DNA of 64,000 nucleotides from Ceratothoa steindachneri (lineage: Eukaryota > Arthropoda > Malacostraca > Isopoda > Cymothoidae): the NCBI GenBank assembly GCA_963969495.1, contig OZ018326.1, positions 147,527,806 to 147,591,805 of the forward strand, written 5' to 3'. Below are positions 23,520 through 36,372 of the stretch, one piece after another. The position numbers and the translations under genes were made by a program. The notes beneath the pieces are model-generated. The model saw nothing but the letters and a program-made list of their open reading frames with translations, searched no databases and was not told the DNA's origin. Position 1 is the first letter of the stretch. Each line of letters begins with the position of its first letter.

Positions 23520-24706
23520 TGTGTAAGGGTATAGAACGTACATACTCGCACGGTGCCAGACAATCGTGGGAACGAAAGAAATTTGTCGTTTGAGTTGACC
23601 TTCGTCTTCTCTCTCTCCCCACTCTACCCTTCCCCGACATTCTACCGCCCTCCTCCGCCTTCTCCTTGACCTAAGTCGTTATCCTTGGAAACTTCCCCAA
23701 CAGGCGACAGGAAGTCTGACGAAAGAAGGCCTATCTCGCAGAGAAGCCTATAATTATATTTGCCTTCTTTATGATACCATGTAGATTGTCCAGAAGGCGC
23801 TGCCATAAGTGAATTGTCGTAAATGGAATCTCTCTCTCTCTATTTCACATAGTCCGCGGTATAAATGACAACGCCGTTCATCCCTCTGGAGAAGTGTTCC
23901 AAACCTACTCGCGTAACCCTCACGTTGAACGAGAGTCATTGACGTAACGTTGCGACTGCCAACGCGACACTGAGTTAACTTGGCCGCTGTCTCAAAGTGT
24001 CCCTGAGGCAAATTTCGCCTTGTAGAGTCTGTGACTAGAAGAATACGCTCTGTTGCTTGACGTAAATTGAGAAAGAAAAATGAACATCCAAATAATTACT
24101 GGAAGTTACTATTTGTTAATGCCACATCCAGTTAGGAGTCAACTAACTGGAACCGCAGTCAGCAGCTCCGAACCCGTCCTCTTATCCCCCCTCTCCCAGA
24201 GAACTCGTTTTAATGCCACCCGAACCACCACATCTGGACCTGAGTAGTCGTTTCTCCAATCCATCACATTAAAAAGTAATCTCAAAACCCAGAGTCCCTC
24301 TATTCTTAAATTACCTATTTAATAACAGTGATTGATACTCCGATTGAGTCATTATAAATCTAGACGCTTAACGTCAGTGTTATCCTCCCCTACTCTTTTA
24401 AAGAGATTTAAGTGAGTCATTCCCTGATATTATTATTTATATTTGCTGTCAACCCGGACTGATCCGTGTTTAATATTTAATCCTTATTTACCTAAATGCC
24501 CGTTTAACTATTGCTATTATTATTTTGGGGTAAAGTAAAGTTAATTAGTGGCTCCTTCTTTTTGACGTACCCTTGGCTAGACTTTAATTAAGAATCCCTT
24601 CTGCTAATTTATTCAACCTGTATTATGCACTCTTAAAGTTTAACAAACCCACCCTTCCCCCAGTAACAAGTGAGACTTTTATAGTGAGAATCCTGGCCAC
24701 GGCACA
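23520..24706. mobile_element. Candidate solo LTR, 1,187 bp, TGTG...CACA ends
   Basis: A more GC- and pyrimidine-rich block that starts TGTGTAAGGG and ends ACGGCACA, so the termini form a short TGTG/CACA inverted repeat. The flanking 5 bp are CCCAG on the left (23515-23519) and ACCAG on the right (24707-24711), a 4/5 match acceptable for an old insertion. No coding region or partner LTR is present. Boundaries are inferred, and other TG/CA pairs nearby could also be chosen. It sits just 3' of the HGERFHQDI-family copy. Confidence 0.45.
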
Positions 24707-24750
24707 ACCAGCCTCTAACCAGCTTTCGCACGTTCAGTAGGAATTAAAGC

Positions 24751-24781
24751 CTATATATATTTATATATATATATATATATG
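24751..24781. repeat. Short (TA)n microsatellite
   Basis: TA run with one T interruption. Confidence 0.9.
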
Positions 24782-27700
24782 ATCGTAGATTGAGTCATAG
24801 GGTCTCAATACCATCAACTTAAACAAAAGCGGTGTGTCCAGGTCAAGGATTAGAATAATTATTCGGCCAGACTATGAGAAATTCTACGACATAGTCATAT
24901 AATAAATGCAAGGACAGTAGAGAATTAGAAATTTTCCTTCACTTCTTTTTCTGGTGGCGTTTTTTCCTCTGACGCATTTCTGAGTGATCAATTTAGTTTT
25001 GGGGGGAAAAGAAAAGAGAGGGAAGATTGTTTTTCTTTTTTATGATATTCTTCAAGCAAAATTATATCTAAAACTTTAGCCTATAAAACGGTTTCAAGAG
25101 CTTTTGGATAAAGATATGTAAATTTTCATGCACATTGTGTATATTTTATCGTTCATCCTCTTTCCTCTTTGTTTTTTATCTAGCTCGCTCTTTGCCATGA
25201 AAACCAATTTTGCCACGCTTTTCTAATCAAATAACTTTTCGTTAGATCCTGAGTTGAGGTTAAACGTTACCTTATACAAAATTCTTCATGAAATTTATCT
25301 TTTAAGAGAAATGGATGGTCGCCTTGTCGGATATTTAATGCTCCCAGAGAGGGTTAAGGAACTTCATGATACTTCTCTACTGGACTAAGTAATTCTTATT
25401 ACTACACTTACCTAATCGCATTTATTTATATAAACAATTAATATATGAATATAGTCAATAAGTTGTTTTGAAATTATCACCCGCCGTTGAAAAGTGATCG
25501 GGATTAAATAACGCTCAGCGTTGTTTGAGTCACCGCTCCAACCCACTCAACCACCACTTACCTCCACCTCACAAATTAGTTTTGGGTTTAAAGTTGCGTT
25601 CTAAAAAAAAATTGTGATTTGTCCTTAGAGAAATTAAACGGGAGTAATACAGCAGATAATAATGCCAAATTTTTTATATCAATTCGATTTATCACTACCA
25701 CAAAAGATTTACTAGTTATTTACTTTTTTATAGAAATTAATGATAATTAAATATAAACACATCTAGATTTCTGAAAAATTCTTAAACATATAAAAATTAT
25801 ATTGATATTTTTTCTGTTTGCAACAGTTTAAAGGAATGAAATTAGTGTCCAAATGATGGCATATCAATCCTTGGAGAAAGAAGGCGAGAACATGAAAAAT
25901 GAAAATGTCAAGTTGGTAAATGGAAAGAACAAAAACTGAAAAACTGATTTCTATTACCGTCATCCAATACTTACTTCTTGTACCCTGACTATCGAAATTG
26001 GAAGAACAGCGTAAAATCCTAGAAGGTAAAATCTTCTCAAATTTATAAGTCAATACTATAACATATTTATAATAGTTGAGCACCTGGCACTCTTACGTGA
26101 GAAATGTTTAAAACAAAATATTTCGCAATGAATTTTTATACATTTAATTTTTCCCTGCTAATATATATGAAATATTTATCTGTACTATTAATTAGAGTGT
26201 GAAGAATTTACATTATGACATGATTATACAATAATATTCGACCAACAAATCTCTCAATATTCTTTTAATACAAACACGAGGCTTAAATAGATAATGAGGA
26301 AGAAAATAGCTGACATATGCCATCTTACTTGAATTCTTTGATGTAATAAATTAGCTGTTGAGTCATTTCACTCCAAGGGATGAAATTAGGTAGTAATATA
26401 AATTATGTAACAATTAAAAGTAATCGAAATTGTCAGATTAAAAATCATCGACCGCTCATTATGAATCATCTTTTATCAGAAGAATTGGTACAGAATTTAA
26501 CACTTCGGGAAAGTCAAAATCACTTCATCTTACCTCATTCAAATTATTTCTTAGTATTTTTATTATTTAGGCAGAACATTTTACTTAATAACGGTCAAAT
26601 TTGGTAACGTTGTTAAAATATTTTAATTAACTGTAGAAGAACATGCACCATAATTGTCTATTAAACCGAATAAAATGCCACCTTCTCTTCGAGGATGATC
26701 AAAACATCCATACCACATTGAGAACTGGGTTAAGAATCGAAGAACAAAATGACATTGCGTGCCAATCTTGCCCGAAACAAGGCAGGAAACAAGAGTTAAA
26801 TTCTTTTAAGCGTATGCGCCTTGGTCCTGTAAAGAAGTAAAAGAAAATTTATCATCCTATTAATTGATATTTACTACACTTCTATGTATTTTCTTTCGTG
26901 TTATTATTATCTGAACCTATCATACTAATTAAAACTGAATTTAATAAGACCACAATCATAAAAGACAAAGGGAATAGGAGAATACCTTCATCGAAATAAA
27001 TTTGCAAATCTAAAGTATTTTTTTAATTTAAGGTTAAATGTAACAAGGGCATTTTCCCCCGAAAGCTTGTAAAAAGATATCTTTAAGAAGGTGATGAAGA
27101 TTGCAGAAGTAAAATGTCGGGAGATAAATAGCTTCTAATTTTTCTTGTATTCCGGGTAGGGAGGGCAAGCTCCCCCTTATTCAGGTAAAAGCTGAATATA
27201 AACCTCAAGATGCAAACTGGGTTTAGGTTGGTGAGCTATCGCTCCTGGTTTCAGGTATCCATTCTAAATGAAGATTATGAATTATTATTTATTTTTGAAA
27301 ATATTTCGTATTAAAATTCCAATAAAATTGCATTTTAGGCTTTACATATACTCGCTGAATATCGTCCCTTGTGTTTATACTGCGCTGGTTTACCAAGCAA
27401 CTGTAAAACTTTGTTTCTTTTTACAACATACATTAAAATACATGAAATTTTCTTGTGCTAGTTTAGGACTATATCTGTTTATATATATCTTGCGGTGGGA
27501 GTATTTAATCTAATAACCTTTTGGAATGCCGTAGAACTGTTATTAACGGAACTATCTCGAATACATTAAAAATTAGCAAAGTCTGGCATTCACACAAACG
27601 ACCAAAGAACCCTAACCCACAGAAGTTAACTGGATCCATAAAGTACATTAGCTAGCACCTAGAATAAGGCTAAAGTAACAGTTTGAATGTATACCATAGA

Positions 27701-28335
27701 TTTCCCATATATGAAACCTTAAATACCTTTATTTCGTGACTTAGCTCGTATCTTTGGTACACACATGCAGTTTTTTAATGAAAGCGACTAATCAAATCAC
27801 TTTTAGTGGGTTTTTTTCGGTATTCGACAATATCGCATGATAGACTCACCATTACATCGTATTGTGCTCATATTTGTTTCAATATAGTATGAGTAGGAGT
27901 AAAATAATTCTTGAGTTAGTTATAATAGCAGTATATCAACTGTAATGGGACCTATACTTTTTAGGTAGGACGGATTGATGCTATTCATTACGTATTATGT
28001 TTTTAATGCACGACTTCTATCTCTTAAAACTCAATAAATTATATTAGTTAAATGTGCATTATTTACTTAGGAGAAAATAATTATTTAATATTGTATCAAA
28101 TAATAAAAATAAATGATAAGAGGATGATAAAGATAATTGATAACAACGAAAATAATATAAGAACAATAATAATACATAACAATGACATGCATAGTGATAA
28201 CTGCAACCACAAAAATGAAGGAAAGAAGTAATTAAAGCTACAAATTCTATTACAAAATTGACTAAAATAAATTAAAAGATCACTATTGATAAATATAATA
28301 ATATTAAATATTTTTTATGCCGCCATTCATGATCT
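24782..28335. other. No recognisable feature
   Basis: About 3.5 kb of AT-rich DNA. Small frames at 26380-26607 and 26643-26840 (the second with a CxxC-type CQSCPKQG) resemble nothing I can name. A short GC-richer patch at 25480-25580 and another at 27045-27250 may be repeat scraps. None can be assigned. Confidence 0.4.
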
Positions 28336-28339
28336 TGAT

Positions 28340-29900
28340 GCCTTCGAAGTTTGCCGGTATATCGACTATAAAAAGGCCAGGCAGAACAAATAGGTTTTTA
28401 TAACCCGCTTGAAAGCACCAGGCAATGAGAGTAAAACGTTTGACATCATGTTGAGCAGCAACAGCTTTGAGGCATAGACTGTAAAGGTACGATCACCCAT
28501 GCAGTAGAGACAAGGGCAAGGAGGTGAAAGCAGGATGGGTCTTCCCGAGCAAATAATTTATTGTTTCCTCTGCGTAAGAGTGTGGGTCACAACTAATAAG
28601 TAATTGTGGTATTTATGATTTTAAATGTGAGAGAGAAGACTTAAAATGTAAGTAGAAATTTAATGGGCAGCCAGTAAGTAAGCAAATCAGCCGTGCTGCA
28701 CGATATATGCGTCATCAATGGAGAAGTAATCGAAGTTCAATGGTTTGTACAAGTTGAAAGAGAGGAAGTGTAGTCTTGGAGGCTTCAGTAAGAAAAATTC
28801 TGCGGTAATCATGGGGAGAGCTAACAAAGAAATAAATGGCTATCTAGAAACTGTAGGGAGACACTGAGACCCGATAAGCCTGAAGTTACAAAGTAAGCAG
28901 AGTGATCATTTTCTGTTATTAGAAACATGCGATTCGAGTTAGATGGCAAAGGAAATACCAAAGCTTCTAATGGGGTCCGAGAATCCAACAAGCATCTTGA
29001 TTGATGAAATGGTTTCAATTTGACATCAAGCAACATGACTAAATAAGCCCATTAAAGAAAATCACGGTTTTCATATTAAATTTGAGGAAATTATCCAATA
29101 TCTATTTAATAATTGTGTCCTATGAGGATAAAATGTTAGTGACTTTTACTGCTAACCAGATTGTGGAGGAGGAAAGAATCATTTGAGCTTCAACGACATT
29201 GAAATGGGAAAGTAGTATTAGATAACGGAGAAGAAGTATAATAGGAATGATGTGGATACGAAAGTAGAGCGAGACTAAAAACGATGCTGAGAAAAGAGTA
29301 AGACACAGAAACTGGCCATAAGACCTAAGCATCGATGCGTATAGAATGAGTATGATATGAAAGAACAATAGTAAACTGTTTAGAATATTCCCAGCGACAC
29401 TCAAAATTTCAAGAAGGCGGTGAAGACGAACAGTGTGGTCAAAGATGGTAACTTCTGCAGAGAGATTGAAAAACACCACAACTTAAGGGGTGTCATCCTC
29501 CGAATCGTGATGCAATTGGTCAGTTACATATAGGAGGACGATTCAGAACTAGTGTTGCCTCACATTAGTACTGAAATGTTTCCTCGATGCTGAAGGAGTA
29601 CAGGTGTTCAGTCATGCAGTCTATCAATACTCCCTCAAAAGCGTTGAATAGGAAAGGAAGTTGCTGTTGGATGAAAATTTGAGGCGTTATTACGGCCAAG
29701 ATTTTGTTTCTTTACGATTATACGGATATCAGCATGTGTGAATTCAGAAAGTACCACAACTAGAGACATGAAAGTGTTGAAAAGAGAGAGTAGGTGTGGT
29801 GTGGGGGTCAGATAGGAACTGAAGATACAAACTAGGTAAGAAACTGGCAGGCCAGTTGCAAGAAAATGTACCAGAGAAGCTTCTTCACTCCCAATGCTTC
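28340..29900 (-). pseudogene. CR1/L2-like LINE reverse transcriptase remnant
   Basis: Reading the minus strand downward, fragments follow the order of a CR1/L2-type RT. Near 29.65 kb is a finger-like region (a 'VITPQIFIQQQL...EHL' stretch). At about 29.46-29.41 kb is LSAEVTIFDHTVRLHRL, the family's 'LSAAFDTVDH.ILL.RL' palm motif with the catalytic Asp lost. Near 28.67 kb is TYWLPIKFLLTF followed by VFSLTFKIINTT, the 'LHWLPIK.RI.FK' C-terminal block. At 28.50-28.46 kb is GDRTFTVYASKL, the 'GDR.FSVAAPKLWN.LP' block, then a Phe/Leu-rich end. Stops and frameshifts are dense and the YADD box is not recognisable. Two hydrophobic open frames here (28821-29036, 29120-29479) are parts of this relic, not membrane proteins. 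Confidence 0.8.
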
Positions 29901-30378
29901 GGTCGAATTGTAAAAAAAAAAATTTTATTGATAAATCAGCCAGCTCTACAAATAGGAAAAAGTAGGAATTAACTATACATACTATATACTTCGCTAATAT
30001 TTACATAGGTGCGAGACCCGATACTATTTAAAATTTCTTAATCGAAGCCTTTGTTTCTTGTTTACAAAACAGTAAATTTCAAATATTTTGTTTAAATAAA
30101 GGTATTTTATCCCTCAGTAGAATGAAAAACAATTTCTGGGTAAATGACCTCTCTCCGTTACACCATGATTGATGTCAATAATATCGTAGCAGTATAAAAA
30201 ATCCTTGTTCTACGGTTTGAACCTAGAGTATCAATTTGCCGATGAGTGGAAGTTATATACGCACTGAAATTGAAAAATTTAAAAAAGGCAAATCAACTTT
30301 AAGCACCTGAGTATGCCTCACAACAAAGTTATTAAATGCGGGATCTAGCAACAAACTTATCAAAAATTAAGTTAGTTC
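29901..30378. other. No recognisable feature
   Basis: AT-rich sequence with a 12-base A run at about 29911. It could include the upstream part of the adjacent LINE. Confidence 0.4.
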
Positions 30379-30379
30379 C

Positions 30380-31210
30380 ACTTAGGGAACTTCTACCGCG
30401 TAAGCTCTTAAGAATCTCCGTTCCTCGACTGGTGATTAACCGCAGTGTAGGAGAATAGCATAATGCACCCACGTTTCCCCAACTCCCTTCCGCGTGGGCC
30501 GGTTATTAAACCTTTCTCTTCCGGCCCGATATCTGATGCTATGCCACGGGAAGAACCAGACGACTATTATAGCTAACCACCACGTTACTTACTCGACTGT
30601 TTATCGATAGATGAGAGCCCATCTTGGCTGCTGGTGGTTCCCAGCAGTTTGCAAAGGACGAAATGGAGGAGATAATCAAGCCTCTCTCACCCTAAGAAGG
30701 GCGTTTGATATCAAATCTACTTCCGGAGCCATGTAAACCTCTCCTGAGTTTCGAGTATAAAAGCTGAATTTTTTTAACCCTCAGTAGTAGAGCTTGCACA
30801 GCGTCTGGCCTGGCTGAAATTGCCACCTATCTCGGTGCATTGAAAAATCGTCGAAGCACCAAGTCTTCAGAGAGGAGATCGGTCCCAGTTAGGAGGCTCC
30901 TTATCCAGTTGTTCTGAAAGTCAGTGCGGACCCAAGCTCATACTCACGTTTCAGAACCGAAGCTACCTAAAAACGGCCTCACTCTGGTTTCCTAAGCGAG
31001 AAAACTACATTCGGCTATTCTCCCTGTCCCTATTCTTTGAGAAGTCTCTTCGTTCCCCCCCTCCCTTACAGAGGCCCCCAAGATTCCTCGGATTTCACGA
31101 TCACAATCGTAAGAATTGAGGGAGAGAGAAGGGGCTATAAACATGACTCATTATCAGGGCCGTGCTAAACTGAATCATACACAGAAAATGTCACCCGCGT
31201 AACAACCACA
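30380..31210. mobile_element. GC-elevated block, probable LTR-type or non-autonomous element
   Basis: Base composition changes sharply to mixed GC with pyrimidine tracts, like the LTR candidates at 1.6 and 23.5 kb. A TATA-like 'gagtataaaag' lies at about 30753. The right edge reads CACCCGCGTAACA, so on the minus strand the block would begin TGTTACGCGGGTG, an LTR-like start. I could not find a matching left end with a target-site duplication, so limits and class are uncertain. Confidence 0.35.
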
Positions 31211-32200
31211 TTACTATAGGATACATCTAAAAAAAATTCATACCTTCATATTATTCGGTTTGAATCACTTCGCCTCAAAGTCAAGCACCGAAAATTTCAA
31301 GCTGTCATAACTAAATTATGTTATGACATTTTATGGGTATCTCAACCTACCTTTAATATATAAATTGCTCGGTGATGAATATAACAATGGGCAGCATTTC
31401 CATTCTAAATGATGTCACTTCTCCAATAATAAACAAATGATAAATGAAAATTCGGTAATAAATACGCGTGACTTGCCTATGCAATATCACAACAAAGAAA
31501 GAGGGGTTAGAGAGGTGGAAGCTCTATTTGGGTATTTATGTGCCTCTCCTGCATTGTGCCGCGAAATTTCTTATGTACACGTAGTCCTTTCTAACGCGCC
31601 TGTATAAAGAACTACACCTAGAATAAGATTTCCTGGTATAATTTTAGCTGAAGCATCTGGGGTGAGCGAGTAAGCTTAACTTCATAATCTAATGAGATTT
31701 TAGATTCTCTTTCCATCTTAAAGTTTGTTGTAAGATAAGGAGCTGCAACGCTTAAGTAGTAATTAATAAATTAAAGAATGTGAAGTCAAAAACCTTCAGC
31801 CATATTAATAGCTCATATAAAAGTGCAAATTTCGGGTTTACTCGTATTTTGAGTAACTTGCATGGAAGCCATACACGCTTGGTTTTGAACAGCTCTACGC
31901 TTCTGCTCCTACCCCCTCCAGGTATACAAGCATGGTGTTTTCTGCACCAATTCACTATATAACAAATTTCAGTCCCCCTCAAAAAACATATATATCATGT
32001 ACATTTTATTATGAAGTAGGTTGGGCTTAATTCCTATTGCGTAACATTTTCTTGTAAATTGCTTATTTAATAATTATAAAATTGATATCGATTTCCACGA
32101 TACCATCAATTTATTCCTCTCCCAAAGTCTGATTAATTGTGTTCACTGTAATTAATTCATGAATATATAATGAATCCGCATGTTTGTTAGCATTATATAA
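31211..32200. other. No recognisable feature
   Basis: AT-rich sequence. Overlapping small frames on both strands at 31752-31982 show no motif. Confidence 0.5.
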
Positions 32201-32204
32201 TGTA

Positions 32205-33115
32205 TAAACCTACATTTTAGTATTAACTTCTTCATTTGTAAGACATTTCAGGTATGTCACGCTTAGGGTTCCAGCGGAAGTCAGTTAGAGGTGTTCCATT
32301 TCTCTTATACGTGTTTTCCATCGACACTATATTTTGATGAAACTTCTCTCCATGTTCATCATTCACATCTCCTGCATTCTCTGGGAAGAACGACAGATGA
32401 GAATGAAGAAAGTTTATGTTCATTGACATGATGCATCCGAGATCTTGGTAGCAATTGATTATTAGGCTGTCAACTATACGCTCTCGCTGTGCCACTTGTT
32501 ACTTTCTCAGAAGTCCTTTGAAAACACCTTTAAATGTAGGCATTGCAGCCTAGAAATCCTCCTCAGCTATAAGTTGATGAATCTTATGGACTACGAATAT
32601 CCCTTCCTTCATCTTGCCATCACTTATTTTAGGTAAGACTGCTTTAAGGTACTAGAAACATGGCTTGTTATTTTGAAGTTCCTTAGTATATTGCTAAATT
32701 AGGCATAGTTTTATATGTAGTGGTGGCACAATGATAGATATGGATGTATGATAGAATTCTTGCCCTTTGTGTTATGACCTGCAGTGAACGAAAATAAAAT
32801 CATACTAAAATGAATATTACTGGCTGTGATCACTTGCAGAAATAGTGGAAGTACAAAATAATATTTAATTTGATCGTTTTAATTAATATGTACATCTTTT
32901 CCAAATAAATTAAAGACCAGGAGGAAAACATATTGAATACCTACCTACCTTTAATATCTGTTAAGCAGAATTATCAATCCGTTGAACGGTCCTTTGGCTC
33001 CTTCACGACCATTGTTTCGCTAAATTTCCCTTTCACCCAGACAGAAAGTGAAATTGTACTCCTGACACAACATATGTGAGGTGCCCAAAGTTTGTCCTTG
33101 TCACCCACTTTAAAT
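32205..33115 (-). pseudogene. Remnant of the uncharacterised 'HGERFHQDI' family (copy 2, inverted)
   Basis: This copy keeps more of the N-terminal half than the one at 22.7 kb. On the minus strand, from about 33104: DKLWAPHICCVRSTISLSVW, then MVVKEPKDRSTD, then FCLTDIKG. These match the family's 'WAPH..C..C...L..W..G' and 'WREP..H..DCYFC' blocks, with the cysteine positions partly lost. A GGTAGGTAG splice-donor-like site follows directly. Next comes LPKISDGKMKEGIFV (about 32.62 kb). Then at 32.49-32.23 kb is QDLGCIMSMNINFLHSHLSF and NDEHGEKFHQNIVSMENTY, ending RDIPEMSYK. The blocks are in order but include stops, and the 'LPPLHIKLGL' block is missing. The splice-like junction suggests descent from an intron-containing gene. 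The function of the family is unknown to me. Confidence 0.87.
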
Positions 33116-35388
33116 CAAAATTACAGATCATAAACTTTCCTCACATGTTTAATCAAATGTGTCTGGTATTGTCTAAATGTAACTAATCTACATATATAAC
33201 CGAAACTGTCTAGGGATTTTTGCATTCTCTAGAGTATTTCGCAGTGTCCTGTAAAGAAAAAACGCTGTAGTATGTAACAAATAATATAAATAGTATCTTC
33301 AACAAAAATTAAATAAAATGTAAACTAGGAAGCATTTATAGTAAGTTACAAAATTTTTAATCATTACGTAAGGGTTACCACGAATTTGGTCCCATATAAC
33401 TAAAAGGATATTGAGTATACTTTTTTAAATTTCATAGGTTAGATTGAAATAGACCTTAGGAATACCCCTTTAAAATTATATTAAAATCCAGTTATGACTT
33501 TTAAAGTTCTTAGATTCGGCCCAATCCTGTTCTCATTCAATCCTTAGGAACGATAAGTGTATTTAACCTAAGTAAGATGGTAATTTACGAGAAAGTGGAG
33601 GTTCCCAGAAATAGACGAATGATATATTCGTGATTTCCGCCAAAATACCCCTAGAAAAGATTATTTTTATTTCTGTTTTTTCAGTGAAGTACAGTGTTAT
33701 TAATCCTAATACAGGATCTATTTCCTTGGGTGGTACCCTTCTAGATCTGGCTACACAAACGATTTATCCCAGCTTCGGAAAAAAACAGCACTCTCCTTTC
33801 GCACAGCGTCATCCTGTCTCGTAAGGTGAAACGAGTACACAACTAGACCGATTCATTAGACTCACAGGATGCACTACTGAAGGAGGTGGTCGTTTGGCCG
33901 TCTTCCAAGGTTCCCAAAGCTTTCTCACGAAAAATGAAGTAGACAGCACCAAATAATGCTCAGCTTTTTTCACCCCACTTAATCCCTGACTTGGTGACTT
34001 GAGTTGGTCCTTGCATCGACGCTGAGATTACCAATTACATAAATTACGATAACATATGCTATTGAAGGTAATCGCCAATTTAGGTACGCTTAAAAAAATA
34101 TTAGCAAAAAGTTCAGGCAAACTGTATCATGTCGCCTATAATCATTTTAACCTATGTTCTTTGTTATTACTGATTATATGATTCTCTCATTTTGCTTATT
34201 TTTATCTTGATAGTTAGTTGTTGATGAAAAAATTTTAATTTAGGAAATACTTTGAGTTACATGGATAAAAACCACCGGGCTTCTTCAACAGTAATCTATA
34301 ATTTTATGTGTAGAATATTGTTTACAAATTAAATGTTTCAAAACTGATTTGAAAGACCTATATATTCTTGTCCTTTCCATCATCATTAACTAAAGTACCT
34401 AAGTGAAATATATATTGAATTCTTTGACCAATCTCCTTCTGTTTTACTTTTCAATTAAATAATTTACATTTGATATGTACTGGGGAAAACGTTCATTTAT
34501 AATTTCCAGTCCCTTAGTTTGAAAAAAATTTTGCCGCAAAAGGGATTCCACCAATTCGCCTAGCTTATAGGGTTGATACAGTTTGCTATGATACATTTTT
34601 TACCAACTAAAGTCCTTGTATTCACCCGAATCTTTCTGTTAATTCCCATTCTCTCATTTATTATTCTGCATCTAAATCGATTATTGCTTATTTATCTATA
34701 CATTTTTTATATGAAACAATTGACGAGTGGTTTGATAAAAACTTTGTTTTACACAAAGAATTTAGAAATGGGCGTCTGTTTGGATTATGCTATTTGTGGC
34801 TTGAAAGTTGCTAACACTAGCCTGCGTTTGAAAATTAAATTTTTGTTGTCTGATGCTTCACAACTAATTAAATTTAAAAGGAAATCACACAAACACCGAT
34901 AAGATAATAGTTTTCATCTTGCAAGTCAAATATTAATAACCCTAGAAATATTTATAAAATCCATTTTCGATAGGAAGATACAAGTGGCAAGACCTGGAGC
35001 GAAAGCTACATAACTAAAATAATTTGAGTAAAACACATGAAAATTTCAGTAGATTCTTACATAATAATTAAATCCCACATTCATATATTTGTTAGAGAGA
35101 AAAGAAATCTAAATTCGTTTTCTCTTATGTGTGGCTCCATTGTAATTACTCTTTAAACACTAACACTAATCGACTCTCAAGTTGATGTCCCAGCGCCTTT
35201 GATACCCATTTTACGTGGTAGCAATAGCCTGCTGGAACCTTTCCCTTTGTTCCTCACTGTTTTCCTTACAAGTACCATAAAATAATTCAATTAAGAGCTA
35301 AAAAACTCTAATTTATCCAAACAAGAGTTCTCGGTTAAGTGAAGCTTTCCAGGATTTTAGTAATGATATGTTCAGATTAACACTAATC
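33116..35388. other. No recognisable feature
   Basis: Mostly AT-rich. A GC-richer stretch at 33600-34020 has no recognisable frame. A 109-codon frame at 34573-34902 is hydrophobic at its N-terminus but is entered through a non-ATG codon and resembles nothing known. A TAACACTAATCGA motif occurs twice, at about 35161 and 35378. Confidence 0.4.
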
Positions 35389-36058
35389 GATGATTGTGGA
35401 AGAATAAGGAGACAAAGAAAGAATCCTCCCTTACCTCAACTCCACCAGTTCGCCGATTACCGCTCTAAATTCGTCTGTCCTATATAGTGCAAAAATTAGA
35501 ACAATGGAAAGACCATCAGTTGGGCATCGCAACTTCTCGCTATGGGCCCTTATCGCGACCCAAGGCATTTAAGGGAGTGTATTGGCATGAATCTCTCTTT
35601 CCGTCTAAATAATTTGAGGGCATATATATTTGAGACTTCGAAGTTCCTCTGTAGATAAGGTCTGAAGGCGGCGTCCATTACGTTAGCCGAAACGTCTTTG
35701 CAGGTCAAGAGGAAATCGAATACATTCTCGTCCACAGAAGAATTGAGTAAATGCGAAGAGCTCTAAGGAAGAGCTAGTCGTGACTCACTTTTTTTAGTGA
35801 AAATAGTTAGGCCCGCTTCGACCCTCCACACCACAGCTTCGGATTTTAGGGATTGGAAAAGCCATCCCCGAAGAACCCTCCGTTTGTCTCTTAAGGATAA
35901 GAGTCCTTCGAAGTTGAATTGAGCGCCCGTGAGACGCCCACAAGTTCAAGGTCGAACTTACCTACCTGGTCCTACTGGCTGCACATCAAGGTAAAAGGAA
36001 TTTAACCCCCACTTCGTCACGCTCTTCCCACCTTTACCACGCCAAACCTCAAGGTTCC
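35389..36058 (+). repeat. Dispersed repeat A (R500), copy 1
   Basis: Aligns clearly with 37299-37870 in the same orientation. Shared landmarks include 'tggaagaataag', 'gctctaaattcgtctg', 'caatggaaagaccat', 'tctaaataattt', 'gaagttgaattgagcg' and 'ctactggc..cacatcaagg'. No coding region. Some phrases also occur in the LTR candidate at 1605-2857, so this family may be a truncated LTR. That link is inference. Confidence 0.85.
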
Positions 36059-36108
36059 CCTTTGCTGTACAATTTACATAATTGTAAAATCATTAATTAA
36101 TTAATTAT

Positions 36109-36372
36109 CCCTCGGTTCAAACTTAATTGATAGTGTCAATCATCTTAGCAGTCAACCGTCAATATTTGATTGCATTGCCATTCAACTTGCCCTATTTGTA
36201 GAGGTAATTTTAGTACAATAATAATATATTTTGGTACCCATGTTTGAATATTCCTTGGCCTAGCAATTTTGTATTTATAGCACTCTTAAAGCCATCACCA
36301 GGTGGAGCCTTAATTTCGGTCGGCCAGTAGGCCAGTGTGCGTATAACAGCATACACCCGGTCATAACATGAC
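36109..36372 (+). repeat. Dispersed repeat B (R260), copy 1
   Basis: Aligns with 40746-41008 in the same orientation ('catcttagcagt', 'cgtcaatattt', 'ggagccttaatttcggtcgg', 'gcgtataac.gcatacac'). On the minus strand both copies encode a similar peptide with YDRVYAVIR and PTEIKAP.GDGFKSA. The differences between copies include both silent and replacement changes, so selection is not evident. Family unrecognised. Confidence 0.85.

Noticed and set aside
28821..29479. Hydrophobic frames that look like membrane proteins
   Set aside because: They are parts of a decayed LINE RT on the minus strand (LSAEVTIFDH and the WLPIKF block fall in the same relic).
30445..31206. TGTAGGAG...GTAACA as a solo LTR
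   Set aside because: The flanking 5-bp sequences (CGCAG and ACCAC) do not match, so the block was reported only as LTR-like.
34573..34902. 109-codon frame with hydrophobic N-terminus
   Set aside because: Non-ATG entry, no motif, and composition matches the surrounding AT-rich DNA.
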